From the NCBI GenBank assembly GCA_035628505.1, contig DASPJR010000220.1, positions 22,700 through 86,699 on the forward strand: a stretch of DNA of 64,000 nt, written 5' to 3'. The DNA comes from DASPJR01 sp035628505 (lineage in GTDB: Bacteria > Planctomycetota > SZUA-567 > H5-PLA8). Each line of letters begins with the position of its first letter. The first letter of the stretch is position 1. Shown one piece after another: positions 7,619-16,827 of this stretch. The notes under the pieces are model-generated. The model did no database searches and had not been told where the DNA came from. It saw nothing but the letters and a program-made list of their open reading frames with translations. Position numbers and translations under genes: made by a program.

Positions 7619-8758
7619 ATGGCGACCGCGACACTTTCAGAATCCCCAACCGTGGTCCGGACCGCAGCGCACGCGGCTGAGCTGGATTTTTCCGCGCTGC
7701 TTGCCGCCGCCACGCGCGCGCCGTCCGGCGACAACCTGCAGCCCTGGTTTTTCATCGCACATCCTCAGGAATCGAGAATCGATGTCTACTGCGACACGCG
7801 CCGCGATGCCTCGGTACTGAACGCCGGGCAGCGCATGGCGCTGATCTCGTGCGGTGCCGCGATCGAAAATATTGTTCTGCTGGCGCGTGAAAACGGATTC
7901 GACTGCCGGCTCAATCTCGAGACCGGCATCCACGTCTCCTCGCCGCGCAAGCGCCTCGCACGCCTGACCTTTTCTCCGCGCGCGACGGCTGGAACTGAGG
8001 GCAACGTGATGGCGCAGATCGCCGCGCGAGTGACCAATCGCCGCCGCTATGACGGGCGCGTGCTTGATTCCAGCGTGGAGGAGGCGCTGCGCAGGGCGAC
8101 GCCTCCGTTGAGCGGTGCGAAATCGCACTGGCTCACGGGACGCGACCACATCGTTCCACTGGCTGCAGCGATCGGCTGCGGCGACGCGGTTCTGTTTGGC
8201 GAAGCGGCGTTTCGCAACGCGTTTCTGAAAAACGTCCGCTTCGATCTTCCCGCCGACACTGCCGTCGAAGAGGGATTGTCACTGTCGAGCCTGGAACTTT
8301 CGGGCATCGACCGGCTGGCACTGCAAACACTGCGGCGGCTTCCCGACGCATTGATTCGCCTTTCACCCGCGGCGCTCATGTTTGCCGCGCATGCGCGCTC
8401 GCTGGTCCAGAGCGCCACGGGTCTCTGCGTGATTACTTCCGATGACTCGTCGAGTTGCAGCGAGATCTGCGTTGGCCGCGCGATGCAGCGCGCGTGGCTC
8501 GCCTTGACGCGCCAGGGGCTCAGCGCGCAGCCGATGATGTCGCTGTGCGTTCTCGATAACGCGCTGCGCTGCGGTGATCTGGCGGCGTTTGCACGCGGGC
8601 CTGAGGCGGCATGGCGTGTTGTGACTTCCGCGCACGACGTTTTCACCGCACGCGGGCTTCACGAGCGCGTCCGGTTCATCCTGCGATTTGGGTATGCCCC
8701 GGCCCCGAGCGGCCGGACAGGTCGAATGACTGTCGCGACGTGTGGCCAGACGCGCTGA
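7619..8758 (+). CDS. Acg-like nitroreductase-family flavoprotein
   Basis: 379 residues from ATG 7619, preceded by AAGGAGA at 7604-7610; an upstream in-frame start would overlap the ThiF gene. LLAAATRAPSGDNLQPWFF (about 25-43) is the FMN phosphate-binding opening of the nitroreductase fold, in the long Acg-like form that duplicates the domain. Relatives are FMN oxidoreductases; others oxidise azoline rings or form enamides in peptide natural products. In this operon it most likely oxidises or reduces the lipo-amino-acid product (inference). Confidence 0.82.
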   Translation: MATATLSESPTVVRTAAHAAELDFSALLAAATRAPSGDNLQPWFFIAHPQESRIDVYCDTRRDASVLNAGQRMALISCGAAIENIVLLARENGFDCRLNLETGIHVSSPRKRLARLTFSPRATAGTEGNVMAQIAARVTNRRRYDGRVLDSSVEEALRRATPPLSGAKSHWLTGRDHIVPLAAAIGCGDAVLFGEAAFRNAFLKNVRFDLPADTAVEEGLSLSSLELSGIDRLALQTLRRLPDALIRLSPAALMFAAHARSLVQSATGLCVITSDDSSSCSEICVGRAMQRAWLALTRQGLSAQPMMSLCVLDNALRCGDLAAFARGPEAAWRVVTSAHDVFTARGLHERVRFILRFGYAPAPSGRTGRMTVATCGQTR

Positions 8759-8774
8759 AGCGGAGGCTTAGACC

Positions 8775-9908
8775 ATGCTTTCCATTGGCTGGCGAAACTT
8801 GAAACGCGACCGCATGCGCGCGGCGATTGCCGTGGTCGGAGTCGTGTTCGCGGTCGTGCTCGTCACGTTGGAAGTCGGCATGTTGCTCGGCCTGGTGCGC
8901 AACGCGTCGCTGCTGATTGACGAATCGCGCGCGGACTTGTGGATATCGACGGTCGATGTCAAGACGTTCGATTTCGCGACGCCTTTCGAGCGCCGCAAAC
9001 TGTACCGCCTCCAGGCGATCGAGGGCGTTGAACGCGTCGAAGAATACAACGTCTCCTATAGCGTCTGGAAGCTGCCCGGTGGCGGAAACGCGAACATCCA
9101 GGTCGTGGCTTTCGACGACCAGGGCACGCTGGCCGCCGATCTCAATCTCGTCGCGGGCAGCGTCGCCGACCTGCACAACCAGGATGCGGTGATCATCGAC
9201 GAAGGCGACCGCGCCAAGCTCGGAAATCCGCAACTCGGCGACTGGGTCGAAATCATGCAGCGCCGCGCCAGGGTCGTTGGCTTCACGCGCAACATGCGCT
9301 CGTTTACGACCACGCCGTACGTGTTCACGTCGCTGCGGCGCGGCGAGAACTACGGCTGGCTGGCATCTGGCGAGCGCGAGCAATCGATCTATTTTCTCGT
9401 CAAGCTGAAGCGCGGCGCTGACGTGTCGGCGGTGCAGGCGGCAATTAGCGCGGCCATTCCTGACATCGAAGTGCATTCGCGCGAAAGTTTCAGTTGGCGC
9501 ACGCGGCGTTACTGGCTGGTCGAGACGGGGATGGGTGCGAGCTTCCTCGCCGCCGCGCTGCTGGGGCTGCTCGTCGGGGGCGTGATTGTCTCGCAGACGC
9601 TGTACGCGATGACGATTGAAAAGCTGCCCGAGTTCGGCGTGCTGAAGGCGCTCGGTGCGACGATGCTGGAAATCTCGCGCGTGGTGTTCGAGCAGAGCCT
9701 GCTGTGCGGCGGAGCGGGCCTGGCGGTGGGCATCGCTATTTCGCACGGGCTTGCAGCGCTCGCCGCTTTCGCCGGAACCACGATCGAGATTCCCGTCCTC
9801 CTGATCGCGGGCATCGCCATATTGACTGCGGGACTGTGCCTGTCCGCGGCGTTCGTTTCGATCTGGCGGCTGAAACGCCTTGAACCGGGAATGGTGTTTC
9901 GGACCTGA
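8775..9908 (+). CDS. DevC/MacB-like ABC transporter permease (FtsX fold)
   Basis: 377 residues. One N-terminal transmembrane helix (about 18-40) is followed by a periplasmic domain of about 220 residues and three C-terminal helices (about 255-280, 305-330, 340-365), the layout of MacB/DevC-type permeases. It begins MLSIGWRNLKRDRMR, as many DevC proteins do. It lies 16 bases after the nitroreductase gene and 12 before the ATPase. These permeases do not move substrate through a channel but drive a periplasmic adaptor (mechanotransmission), fitting export of a lipid-like product from the periplasm or outer leaflet. Confidence 0.9.
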   Translation: MLSIGWRNLKRDRMRAAIAVVGVVFAVVLVTLEVGMLLGLVRNASLLIDESRADLWISTVDVKTFDFATPFERRKLYRLQAIEGVERVEEYNVSYSVWKLPGGGNANIQVVAFDDQGTLAADLNLVAGSVADLHNQDAVIIDEGDRAKLGNPQLGDWVEIMQRRARVVGFTRNMRSFTTTPYVFTSLRRGENYGWLASGEREQSIYFLVKLKRGADVSAVQAAISAAIPDIEVHSRESFSWRTRRYWLVETGMGASFLAAALLGLLVGGVIVSQTLYAMTIEKLPEFGVLKALGATMLEISRVVFEQSLLCGGAGLAVGIAISHGLAALAAFAGTTIEIPVLLIAGIAILTAGLCLSAAFVSIWRLKRLEPGMVFRT

Positions 9909-9920
9909 AGCGGAGGAGCC

Positions 9921-10679
9921 ATGCGCGTTCCATCGATTGCGATCAAAAACGTCACGCGCCGATACGGCGAAGAGAGCAAAAGCTTCTGGGCCGTGCGCGG
10001 TATCACGCTCGACGTTTACCCCGGCGAAGTAACGGTGCTGATGGGACCGTCCGGCAGCGGCAAAACCACGCTGCTTTCGATGCTCGGCGGCGTGCTCGCG
10101 CCGACGAGCGGTTCGATCGGCGTTTGCGGAACCCGGCTGGACCGCTGTGACGAAGACGCCTGCCAGCGCTTTCGCCGAAGCAAAATCGGATTCATTTTCC
10201 AGAACTTCAACCTGTTGTCATCTCTGACCGCGCTCGAAAACATCGCAATCGCTTTGTCGCTGCGTGGCGCCGACAGCGCGTCTGCAGAAGCGGCGCTCGA
10301 CAGCGTCGGCCTGGCCTCAAAAGCCGGTTCCTATCCGCACGAACTTTCCGGCGGGCAGCGCCAGCGCGTGGGCATCGCGCGCGCGCTGGCCGGCGATCCG
10401 CCGGTGCTGCTGGCCGATGAACCAACCGCGGCGCTGGACGCGGCGCAGGGCCGGCGCGTGATGCAGTTGCTGCGGCAGAGGACGCAGGAGCGTGGAACGA
10501 CGGTGATCGTGGTGACGCACGATCCGCGTGTGCGCGAATTCTCAGACCGCGTGATCGAAATGGAAGACGGCCGCATCACAAAAATTGTGCGCCGCGTGCG
10601 GCCCGAGCAGGCGGGAAGACAGGCGCTGTGGACGGTATCCCGCAGCGGAAACGTAGTTGCTGAAGTCGGAGGAATCTAA
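9921..10679 (+). CDS. ABC transporter ATP-binding protein (DevA/LolD/MacB type)
   Basis: 252 residues with all nucleotide-binding motifs: Walker A GPSGSGKTTLL, Q-loop FIFQNFNLL, signature LSGGQRQRVGIARAL, Walker B VLLADEPTAALD and switch His in VVVTHDPR. The sequence groups with the LolD/MacB/DevA class that partners FtsX-fold permeases. It sits between its permease and the membrane fusion protein gene, whose start follows one base after the stop. Confidence 0.96.
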   Translation: MRVPSIAIKNVTRRYGEESKSFWAVRGITLDVYPGEVTVLMGPSGSGKTTLLSMLGGVLAPTSGSIGVCGTRLDRCDEDACQRFRRSKIGFIFQNFNLLSSLTALENIAIALSLRGADSASAEAALDSVGLASKAGSYPHELSGGQRQRVGIARALAGDPPVLLADEPTAALDAAQGRRVMQLLRQRTQERGTTVIVVTHDPRVREFSDRVIEMEDGRITKIVRRVRPEQAGRQALWTVSRSGNVVAEVGGI

Positions 10680-10680
10680 G

Positions 10681-12042
10681 ATGGGATTGTCCGCACATAA
10701 TCGCACGCTTGCGCCACACAAGCTCTCGCGCGGCACTCCGCGTCCTGTGGCACCGCGCAAGGAAACGGTCAAAGCAGCGGTTACACAGGAGCTGAACGAC
10801 GACTCTGGCGAACATCAAACAACCCCGCGCCCGCCGGTTGTTCCGCTATGGATGCTGCTGAGCGCCGCGGCCGCGCTGATCATCGGCGTGTTTGTCATCA
10901 CTCAGACGCGCCAATCCGGAAAGGAAGTGGCCGCAGCATTGTCAACGAAGGCTCTCGCAGATTCTACGTTTCACACCAGCATTGCCGCACCCGGCCTGGT
11001 CGAAGCGGCATCTGGAACGCGCAACCTGGCATTCGACGTCGGCGGGCGCATCAAAGCCGTGTTTGTTGAGGAAGGACAGGCCGTTAAAGCAGGGCAGGTG
11101 CTGGCGCAACTGGACAATGCCGAGTTGGCTGCCCGCGTCGAAGCCGCGCGAGCCGAGCGTTCAATTGCAGAGGCGCGTCAGAAGATCGTTGAGGGCAATC
11201 TCGCTGCCGAGCTGATTCGCGCGCAGAAAGAGTGCGAGAGGCTTCGAGCAGAGCTGGCGGTCCTCGAAAACGGCCCGCGCACGGAGCAACTGGAGGCTGC
11301 GCGCGCCGCGACAACGGTGGCACAGGCTGAAGCCAATCTGGCTGTCGACGAACGCAAACGCTATTTCGATCCGGCGGGCCGATACGAGAACTGGTCGAAA
11401 AACCTTTTTGATCAGGCCGCGCGCCGCGATGAGGCTGCCATCGGCCGCCTGGCGGCCGCTCGCGCGCAACTTGCGGAACTGGAAGCCGGAGCGCGCGCCG
11501 AAGAACGCGACAAGGCGCGCGCGCTGCTCGCCGGCGCCACCGCGGAATACGAGCGTGTAAAAACCACCAGCCCGTTCCAGCTTGCCGCAGCGAGCGCCGC
11601 CGTCACCCAAGCCCGTGCGAATGTCGCAATGCTCGAAGCGGAGCTCTCGCGAACAGTCCTGACCTCGCCGCTGGATGGTACGGTGGTGTGGAAGTTCATG
11701 CATGCCGGCGAAGCGGTGGACGGAATTCAGCACCCAACGGTGCTCTCCGTGGCAAATCTGGCGCAGCTTCGCGTGCGCTGCTCGGTAGACGAAGCCGATT
11801 ACATGCGTATTAAGCGCGGTCAGCTCGCGCGAGTCAAAGCCACCGCATTTCCCGGGCAGAGTTTTAACGGGTGCGTTGACCGCGTGGGAACATCAGCGGG
11901 AGAAAAGCCGTTTCTGACTGGCGAGGCCCGGGAGCGCAGGGATGTGCGCGTGATTGAAACCCTTGTCACGCTGCCGCCCAACGTCCCCTTCAAGCTGGGG
12001 CTTCGCGTGACCGTGCACTTTGAATCACAGAACGGCAAATGA
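10681..12042 (+). CDS. HlyD/DevB-like membrane fusion protein
   Basis: 453 residues from ATG 10681, with GGAGG at 10668-10672. A transmembrane helix (about 51-72, MLLSAAAALIIGVFVIT) is followed by a biotinyl-lipoyl half-motif (FDVGGRIKAVFVEEGQAVKAG), a long alpha-hairpin rich in Ala/Glu/Arg (about 130-310), the second lipoyl half (LTSPLDGTVVWKFMHAGEAV) and a beta-barrel. This is the adaptor linking the FtsX-type permease to an outer-membrane channel; no TolC-like gene is present, so a shared one is probably used. It is the last gene of the operon and converges on the NHL-repeat gene with 52 bases between. Confidence 0.93.
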   Translation: MGLSAHNRTLAPHKLSRGTPRPVAPRKETVKAAVTQELNDDSGEHQTTPRPPVVPLWMLLSAAAALIIGVFVITQTRQSGKEVAAALSTKALADSTFHTSIAAPGLVEAASGTRNLAFDVGGRIKAVFVEEGQAVKAGQVLAQLDNAELAARVEAARAERSIAEARQKIVEGNLAAELIRAQKECERLRAELAVLENGPRTEQLEAARAATTVAQAEANLAVDERKRYFDPAGRYENWSKNLFDQAARRDEAAIGRLAAARAQLAELEAGARAEERDKARALLAGATAEYERVKTTSPFQLAAASAAVTQARANVAMLEAELSRTVLTSPLDGTVVWKFMHAGEAVDGIQHPTVLSVANLAQLRVRCSVDEADYMRIKRGQLARVKATAFPGQSFNGCVDRVGTSAGEKPFLTGEARERRDVRVIETLVTLPPNVPFKLGLRVTVHFESQNGK

Positions 12043-12094
12043 AGGTGAAAACCGAATCCTCTGCTATGAGCTTGCGTTCAGGCGTATCGACGAA

Positions 12095-15000
12095 TTACTT
12101 GCCGCTTCCGCTCTTCCCGGCTTTTGCACTATAGTGAATCGGCTGCAGCTTCGAAAAAGGAGTAACGTCGAGTTGCACCACGATCAGCACCGTGACCGGC
12201 TGGTTTTTGACCGTGATTGTTCCGACCAGGCCTTCATTCTCCAAGCTCGTTGCAAATGCGCCCTTAAGGGTCGCGGAGAATTTCGCGTTTTGCGCGTTCA
12301 CGCTGCCTTTCTGCTTTTTCAGTTGAAGCTTGAAGCTGCTCTTCGCCACCTTCGCCGAACCTTTGCTCGATAATGTAAATGTCTGCACAGCGCCGCCAAC
12401 ATCGACGCTGACCTGTTGTCCTCCGGGCGCAAATCCCTGCGGCACCGGCAGTGTTCCGGCGATGGTGATTGTATCGCTTCCGGTTTTCACGAAGTTCAAT
12501 TTGATCTGCAGCTTGCTGACCGTCAGCGGCTGCGGCGTTGGCCCGCTCACCGTCAGAGTCATGCTGGAATTCAGCGTATGTCCTGCATCATCCGTGACCG
12601 TCACAGTCACGTTAAAAACTCCCGCGACTGCATAGGCGTGCGTCGGCGCAGCCGCGCTGCTGCTGCTGCCGTCTCCAAAGTCCCAGAGATACGACAGCAC
12701 GGCTCCGGGCGGGCCGGCGACGCCGACGCTGAAGCCGACGGTCTCGCGAATTCCTGGCGCCGCGGGATTGGCCGAAATCGGGGATGTCAATTCGAGTGCC
12801 GAGATCGCAGGTGCCTCGGTCACGTTCAAGGAAGTGTTTGTAGAGAGCGAATGACCGGCATTGTCGGTGACTGTCACAGAGACGGTGAATGTTCCCGCCG
12901 TCGCATAGACATGTTTCGGCGTCGGCTCGACGCTCCCGCTGCCGTCACCGAAATTCCACAGAAAGCTCGATGTCACGCCCGGCGGCCCGACGACGCCGAC
13001 CGTGAAGGTGACCGTTTGGCCGGTCAGCGGTGCCGGAGGATCGGCCTTAATCGACGTGATACTCAGGGGTACCACAGTCAGTGTCAGGTTCGCGCTGGCG
13101 CTTTCGCCAAACGGATCGGTCACCAACACGCTGACCACGTAGTCTCCAGCCAGCGCATAGACATGGCTGGGCGTCGCGCCCGTGCCGGTATTCCCGTCGC
13201 CGAAATCCCAGGCGAACGTGAGCGCGTCGGCGTCAGGATCCGCGGCCGTAACACTGAAATTCACCGGATTCGCAAACCCCGGCACGGGCGGATTTGCCGT
13301 TATGCCAGCGGCAATGATTGGCGCATGATTCACTGGTCTGTCGAAAGCTAGAACACGATTGTTGTTGGAGTCTGCAATGAACAGCGTGCCCTTTGCATCG
13401 ATATAGACTCCGTTCGGCTCGCTCAGGCTGCGGGCGCTCACGCCGCCATTGTTATCAGTGTTGACGGTGAACGAGTCCCCCTGTCCAAAAACCCGGTTGG
13501 CCGCACGCGTTTCGTCCAAGGGATGGTCGAATTCCAGGACGCGATTGTTGCGTGAATCAGATATGTACAGTTCACCGGTTGCGCTGACGCAGACGGCGAC
13601 CGGACGAGAAAGCGATCCGGCGCTGATGCCACCAGCGTTTGCCATATTGCTGTCGAAGGTGCTCTGACCGAAAACGCGGTTGGCTGCGGCACCAATAGTG
13701 AGCGGCGTGTCGTATCCCAGTACACGGTGGTTGAAGGTATCCGCCACATAAAGCCGGCCCGATGCATCAAGCCCGAGGCCATAAGGAGTAGAGAGGCTTT
13801 TGGCTGAGACGCCGCCGTTGTTTGCGGTATTGCTGGCAAAACCCGGCTGGCCGAGCACCCCATCGGCTACATTCGAAATCAGTGGAGAGCTATAGATCAG
13901 AACGCGGTGATTGGATGTGTCCGCCACATACAGTCGCCCATCCCCATCCACGGCCACGTCCTGAGGAGAAGACAAGCTGGCGGGGCCTAAGCCGCCCGTG
14001 TTGGGGGTGGAGGTGGTGAAATCCGGCTGTCCGAAGACCCGATCGGCTACCGCGTCCGTCGTAATCGGGTCGTCGAATTCGAGCACACGGTTGTTTTCAT
14101 AATCAGCGACATACACATTCCCGCGCGCATCGACTGCGACACTGTAGGGATACATAGTCTTATCGTCGACAGTGGATCGGGAGCCGGTGGAGTAGAGATC
14201 AGGTTGCCCCAGTACGAAGTCCGCACCCTGGCCGTCGGCGAATGCGGCGGCGTTGGGCCAACTCAGCACCCGGTAGTTTTCTGTATCGCAAACCCAGAGA
14301 CGACCTGTGGTCGGGTTAACCGCGACGTCCAGCGGGAAGTACAGACTGCGAGGTGATTGGCCATCTGCGAAAGAGCTGGATTCCAAAAAGTTGGGTTGTC
14401 CGAGAACTGCGTCAGCAGCAGTATCACGGCCTAAGCGTGCATGAACGGGAAATGGCTTGAAGCTCGAGACTCCCGCACCAGGGGTACTCACGGTGATTAC
14501 CAATTCGCCGGCGGCGGACACATCGCTGGAAGGAATCGTCGCGTCGAGGCGCTCGAACGAGATCAGTTGCGTGGGCCGCGGGACACCGTTCACCAGCACA
14601 ACCGAGGTGGCTAAAAAGCCTCGTCCTCTAACGGTAAGCGTAAAGCTGGGGCTGCCGGCAGACGTGGTGCTGGGCCAAAATCCAGCCAGGCTGGGAGCCG
14701 GAATCGCGAACGGTTGATCGTATTCCAGCACGCGATTGTTGAAGTAGTCCGCCACGTACAGGTTGTTGTTCCCGTCAAAGCATAGTCTGAACGGTCCCGA
14801 CAGTGTCGAGGCGCTTGGGGCACCCCCTTGATTGGGGCTGTTCCCAGCAAAATCAGACTGCCCGAAAACGCGGCTGGCGCCGGCGAAATTATTAATCGAT
14901 TCGGGTTGCACGACGCGGTGATTGCCGAAGTCGGAGATATAGACGCGGCCGGCTGCATCCACGGCAAGTCCAATGGGAAGCGCCAGCGAATTACGGGCAG

Positions 15001-15955
15001 TTGCGCCGCCGCGGTTGCTTGCGTTGGAGATGAAATTCGGCTGTCCATAGACAGTGTCCGCGGCGTCATCCAGAATGTTGTTTTGTACATCCCTATACAT
15101 AAGAACGCGGTTGTTATAGGAGTCTGCAATCAGCAGATTGTCATTCGCGTCCACGGCGACATCCAGGGGCCGCGCCAGCGATTTGGCAGAGAGACCTCCA
15201 GCGTTTTCTGTCGAGGTCGAGTAGTTCGGCTGGCCGATTACCTTGAACGGAGTACCTGATTTCAAAGGGGACGTGAAACCAATGACGCGGTTATTGAGTG
15301 AATCTGCGACCCAGACGTTGTTATTTGAGTCGAGGGCCAATCCGTTGGGAAAGTTCAAGCTTCTGGGGGACGCCGTCGCGCTTCCGCGATTTGGGTTTCC
15401 AGAGAGAAAATCTGACTGCCCAATCACGCGGTCAGCGATGGTGTCGTGCGTCGCCGGATCATCATATACCAGCACGCGGTGATTGCTCGAATCACACACG
15501 TAGAGATTGCCAAGTGAATCCACCCTGATGCCTTCCGGACTATTCAGCGTGCCTGCTGAGGGTTTCGCGGCGCCCTGGTTGGGGAGAACGCTCACGAAAT
15601 CCGGCTGTCCGAACACTTTGTCGGCCGCCTGCCCATTCGTGAAGGTGGCTGAATTGGGCCAGCTTAAGATCCTGTTGTTGAACGTATCGGAAACATACAC
15701 ACGTCCGGATTTCAGATCGATACAGATGCCGTGGGGATTATACAGGCTGCTTGCGCTGGGATTTCCGCCCTGATTGATTGCCCCGCTGGCAAAGTCGGCC
15801 TGACCGAGAACGCGGTCAGCGACGGCGTCCAGTGCCGCAGCGAAAAGCGGCGCAGTCGTCAGCAGGCTCAGGAATACTATTAAAGCGTTAATGGGTTTCG
15901 TTCGCGAATTCGTGGACAACGATTGGGAGGCAGCGTGTGCTTCTGAAACAGGCAT
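12095..15955 (-). CDS. Giant secreted NHL-repeat / TIG / triple-PKD protein
   Basis: 1286 residues. A signal peptide (hydrophobic 22-40) follows a 20-residue basic lead. Residues 44-412 and 510-875 each hold six copies of a unit of about 62 residues with the pattern ADRVxGQxDF, then NGG, SL, GVAVD, LYVADxxNNRVL. Each set should form a six-bladed propeller. A TIG/IPT-like domain (about 420-505) separates them. Three PKD domains follow (about 880-962, 966-1046, 1055-1138; core WDFGDG/WNFGDG), then a 140-residue Lys/Ser-rich beta domain of unknown family. Likely an extracellular binding or matrix protein. No PEP-CTERM, LPXTG or type IX sorting motif was seen at the C-terminus. Confidence 0.92.
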   Translation of the reverse strand: MPVSEAHAASQSLSTNSRTKPINALIVFLSLLTTAPLFAAALDAVADRVLGQADFASGAINQGGNPSASSLYNPHGICIDLKSGRVYVSDTFNNRILSWPNSATFTNGQAADKVFGQPDFVSVLPNQGAAKPSAGTLNSPEGIRVDSLGNLYVCDSSNHRVLVYDDPATHDTIADRVIGQSDFLSGNPNRGSATASPRSLNFPNGLALDSNNNVWVADSLNNRVIGFTSPLKSGTPFKVIGQPNYSTSTENAGGLSAKSLARPLDVAVDANDNLLIADSYNNRVLMYRDVQNNILDDAADTVYGQPNFISNASNRGGATARNSLALPIGLAVDAAGRVYISDFGNHRVVQPESINNFAGASRVFGQSDFAGNSPNQGGAPSASTLSGPFRLCFDGNNNLYVADYFNNRVLEYDQPFAIPAPSLAGFWPSTTSAGSPSFTLTVRGRGFLATSVVLVNGVPRPTQLISFERLDATIPSSDVSAAGELVITVSTPGAGVSSFKPFPVHARLGRDTAADAVLGQPNFLESSSFADGQSPRSLYFPLDVAVNPTTGRLWVCDTENYRVLSWPNAAAFADGQGADFVLGQPDLYSTGSRSTVDDKTMYPYSVAVDARGNVYVADYENNRVLEFDDPITTDAVADRVFGQPDFTTSTPNTGGLGPASLSSPQDVAVDGDGRLYVADTSNHRVLIYSSPLISNVADGVLGQPGFASNTANNGGVSAKSLSTPYGLGLDASGRLYVADTFNHRVLGYDTPLTIGAAANRVFGQSTFDSNMANAGGISAGSLSRPVAVCVSATGELYISDSRNNRVLEFDHPLDETRAANRVFGQGDSFTVNTDNNGGVSARSLSEPNGVYIDAKGTLFIADSNNNRVLAFDRPVNHAPIIAAGITANPPVPGFANPVNFSVTAADPDADALTFAWDFGDGNTGTGATPSHVYALAGDYVVSVLVTDPFGESASANLTLTVVPLSITSIKADPPAPLTGQTVTFTVGVVGPPGVTSSFLWNFGDGSGSVEPTPKHVYATAGTFTVSVTVTDNAGHSLSTNTSLNVTEAPAISALELTSPISANPAAPGIRETVGFSVGVAGPPGAVLSYLWDFGDGSSSSAAAPTHAYAVAGVFNVTVTVTDDAGHTLNSSMTLTVSGPTPQPLTVSKLQIKLNFVKTGSDTITIAGTLPVPQGFAPGGQQVSVDVGGAVQTFTLSSKGSAKVAKSSFKLQLKKQKGSVNAQNAKFSATLKGAFATSLENEGLVGTITVKNQPVTVLIVVQLDVTPFSKLQPIHYSAKAGKSGSGK

Positions 15956-16827
15956 GGGGGCGTCCTTTCACTTCTGAAGCCGACGCGCCTCCCGCGTCCG
16001 CAGACGCCCGCATTTGTTTGCAAACCATCGACCACCGCTGTGGTAATCGTCGATGGTTATCGAGGACGGCTCGTCCGACTGCACCCGCAAGTTAAGCACG
16101 GCGGCGCCGGAAAGAACCGCGCTGCGGCACATGAATTCAAGGCGAGAAATCGGGCTCATGCATCGATGCGCCGGGAAGCGTCTGCAACGCGGTTTCGTCG
16201 ATTCCCTGGCACATTAAAGGTGCTCGGCAATGCTGGAGAACACTTCCTCTCAGCCAGTTCACTTTCGCGGGCACGCCATCAGCCAAGATGCCGAGCGGAT
16301 GTGCCTACGAATTGGCAGTCTGGAAAGGGAATCGTTCGTGTGAGCGTAAAGACCAGTAGTGAGACCGACCGTTGGAAAGCTGGTAGCTGGTTCATGGAGT
16401 GTGACTGGCTGGACTTCATTTTCAAGACGAAGGCTGGAGCGGTCCGTTCATTGGTAATACCATTCGACATCAAATACCGCGAGCTCGACCGTATTACTCA
16501 GCACTTCTTTAGGCCGCTACTACGGTGGATCAAACACAATCGGTGCAGATTATGGTTCAAAGTTAGATCGATAACGTATCCGGCACATCCATATGGAACT
16601 TTTCGAATCCCGCAGGGGACATGACCGTTCCTCTCTGACTACTCGCACTGACCAGTTTATTTCGGCAATAACCGACCTGGCCTTCCAAGCTCGATCATCC
16701 ATAACGTAAATGGGATTCTACAAAAAACTCGTTTAGCGGGCGCTGCTCTAGGTGCATTGCTGTTTCGTAGAAAAAAAGAAAAAAAGATGTGCCTGCTTAT
16801 CGTTGTGTACTGTATACAGTGTTCAGA
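15956..16827. other. 872-base gap with a possible Tat-gene remnant
   Basis: No gene is supported. On the minus strand, 16159-15968 encodes a 63-codon frame starting MSPISRLEFMCRSAVLSG, like the first residues of a Tat-exported protein that has lost one Arg; after about 30 residues it becomes unrelated basic sequence and stops 12 bases before the NHL gene. It may be a decayed gene start. A 194-codon plus-strand frame (16040-16624) has unusual composition and no recognisable motif. The end (16740-16827) is AT-rich with A-tracts and holds the promoter/operator of the GntR gene. Confidence 0.4.
16809..16820. promoter_or_regulatory. Palindromic operator candidate for the GntR regulator
   Basis: ACTGTATACAGT is a perfect 12-base palindrome ending 7 bases before the ATG of the GntR/FCD gene. 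FadR-subfamily regulators commonly bind short dyads with a TGTATACA-like core, so autoregulation of the regulator and the cluster behind it is likely. The position also argues for the start at 16828 rather than the upstream in-frame ATG at 16789. Confidence 0.6.

Noticed and set aside
8676..9746. 356-codon minus-strand frame antisense to the ABC permease
   Set aside because: Composition is dominated by His/Arg/Gln with no hydrophobic core; the permease on the plus strand is certain.
16040..16624. 194-codon plus-strand frame in the gap before the GntR gene
   Set aside because: No ribosome site, no family motif and unusual composition; likely chance.
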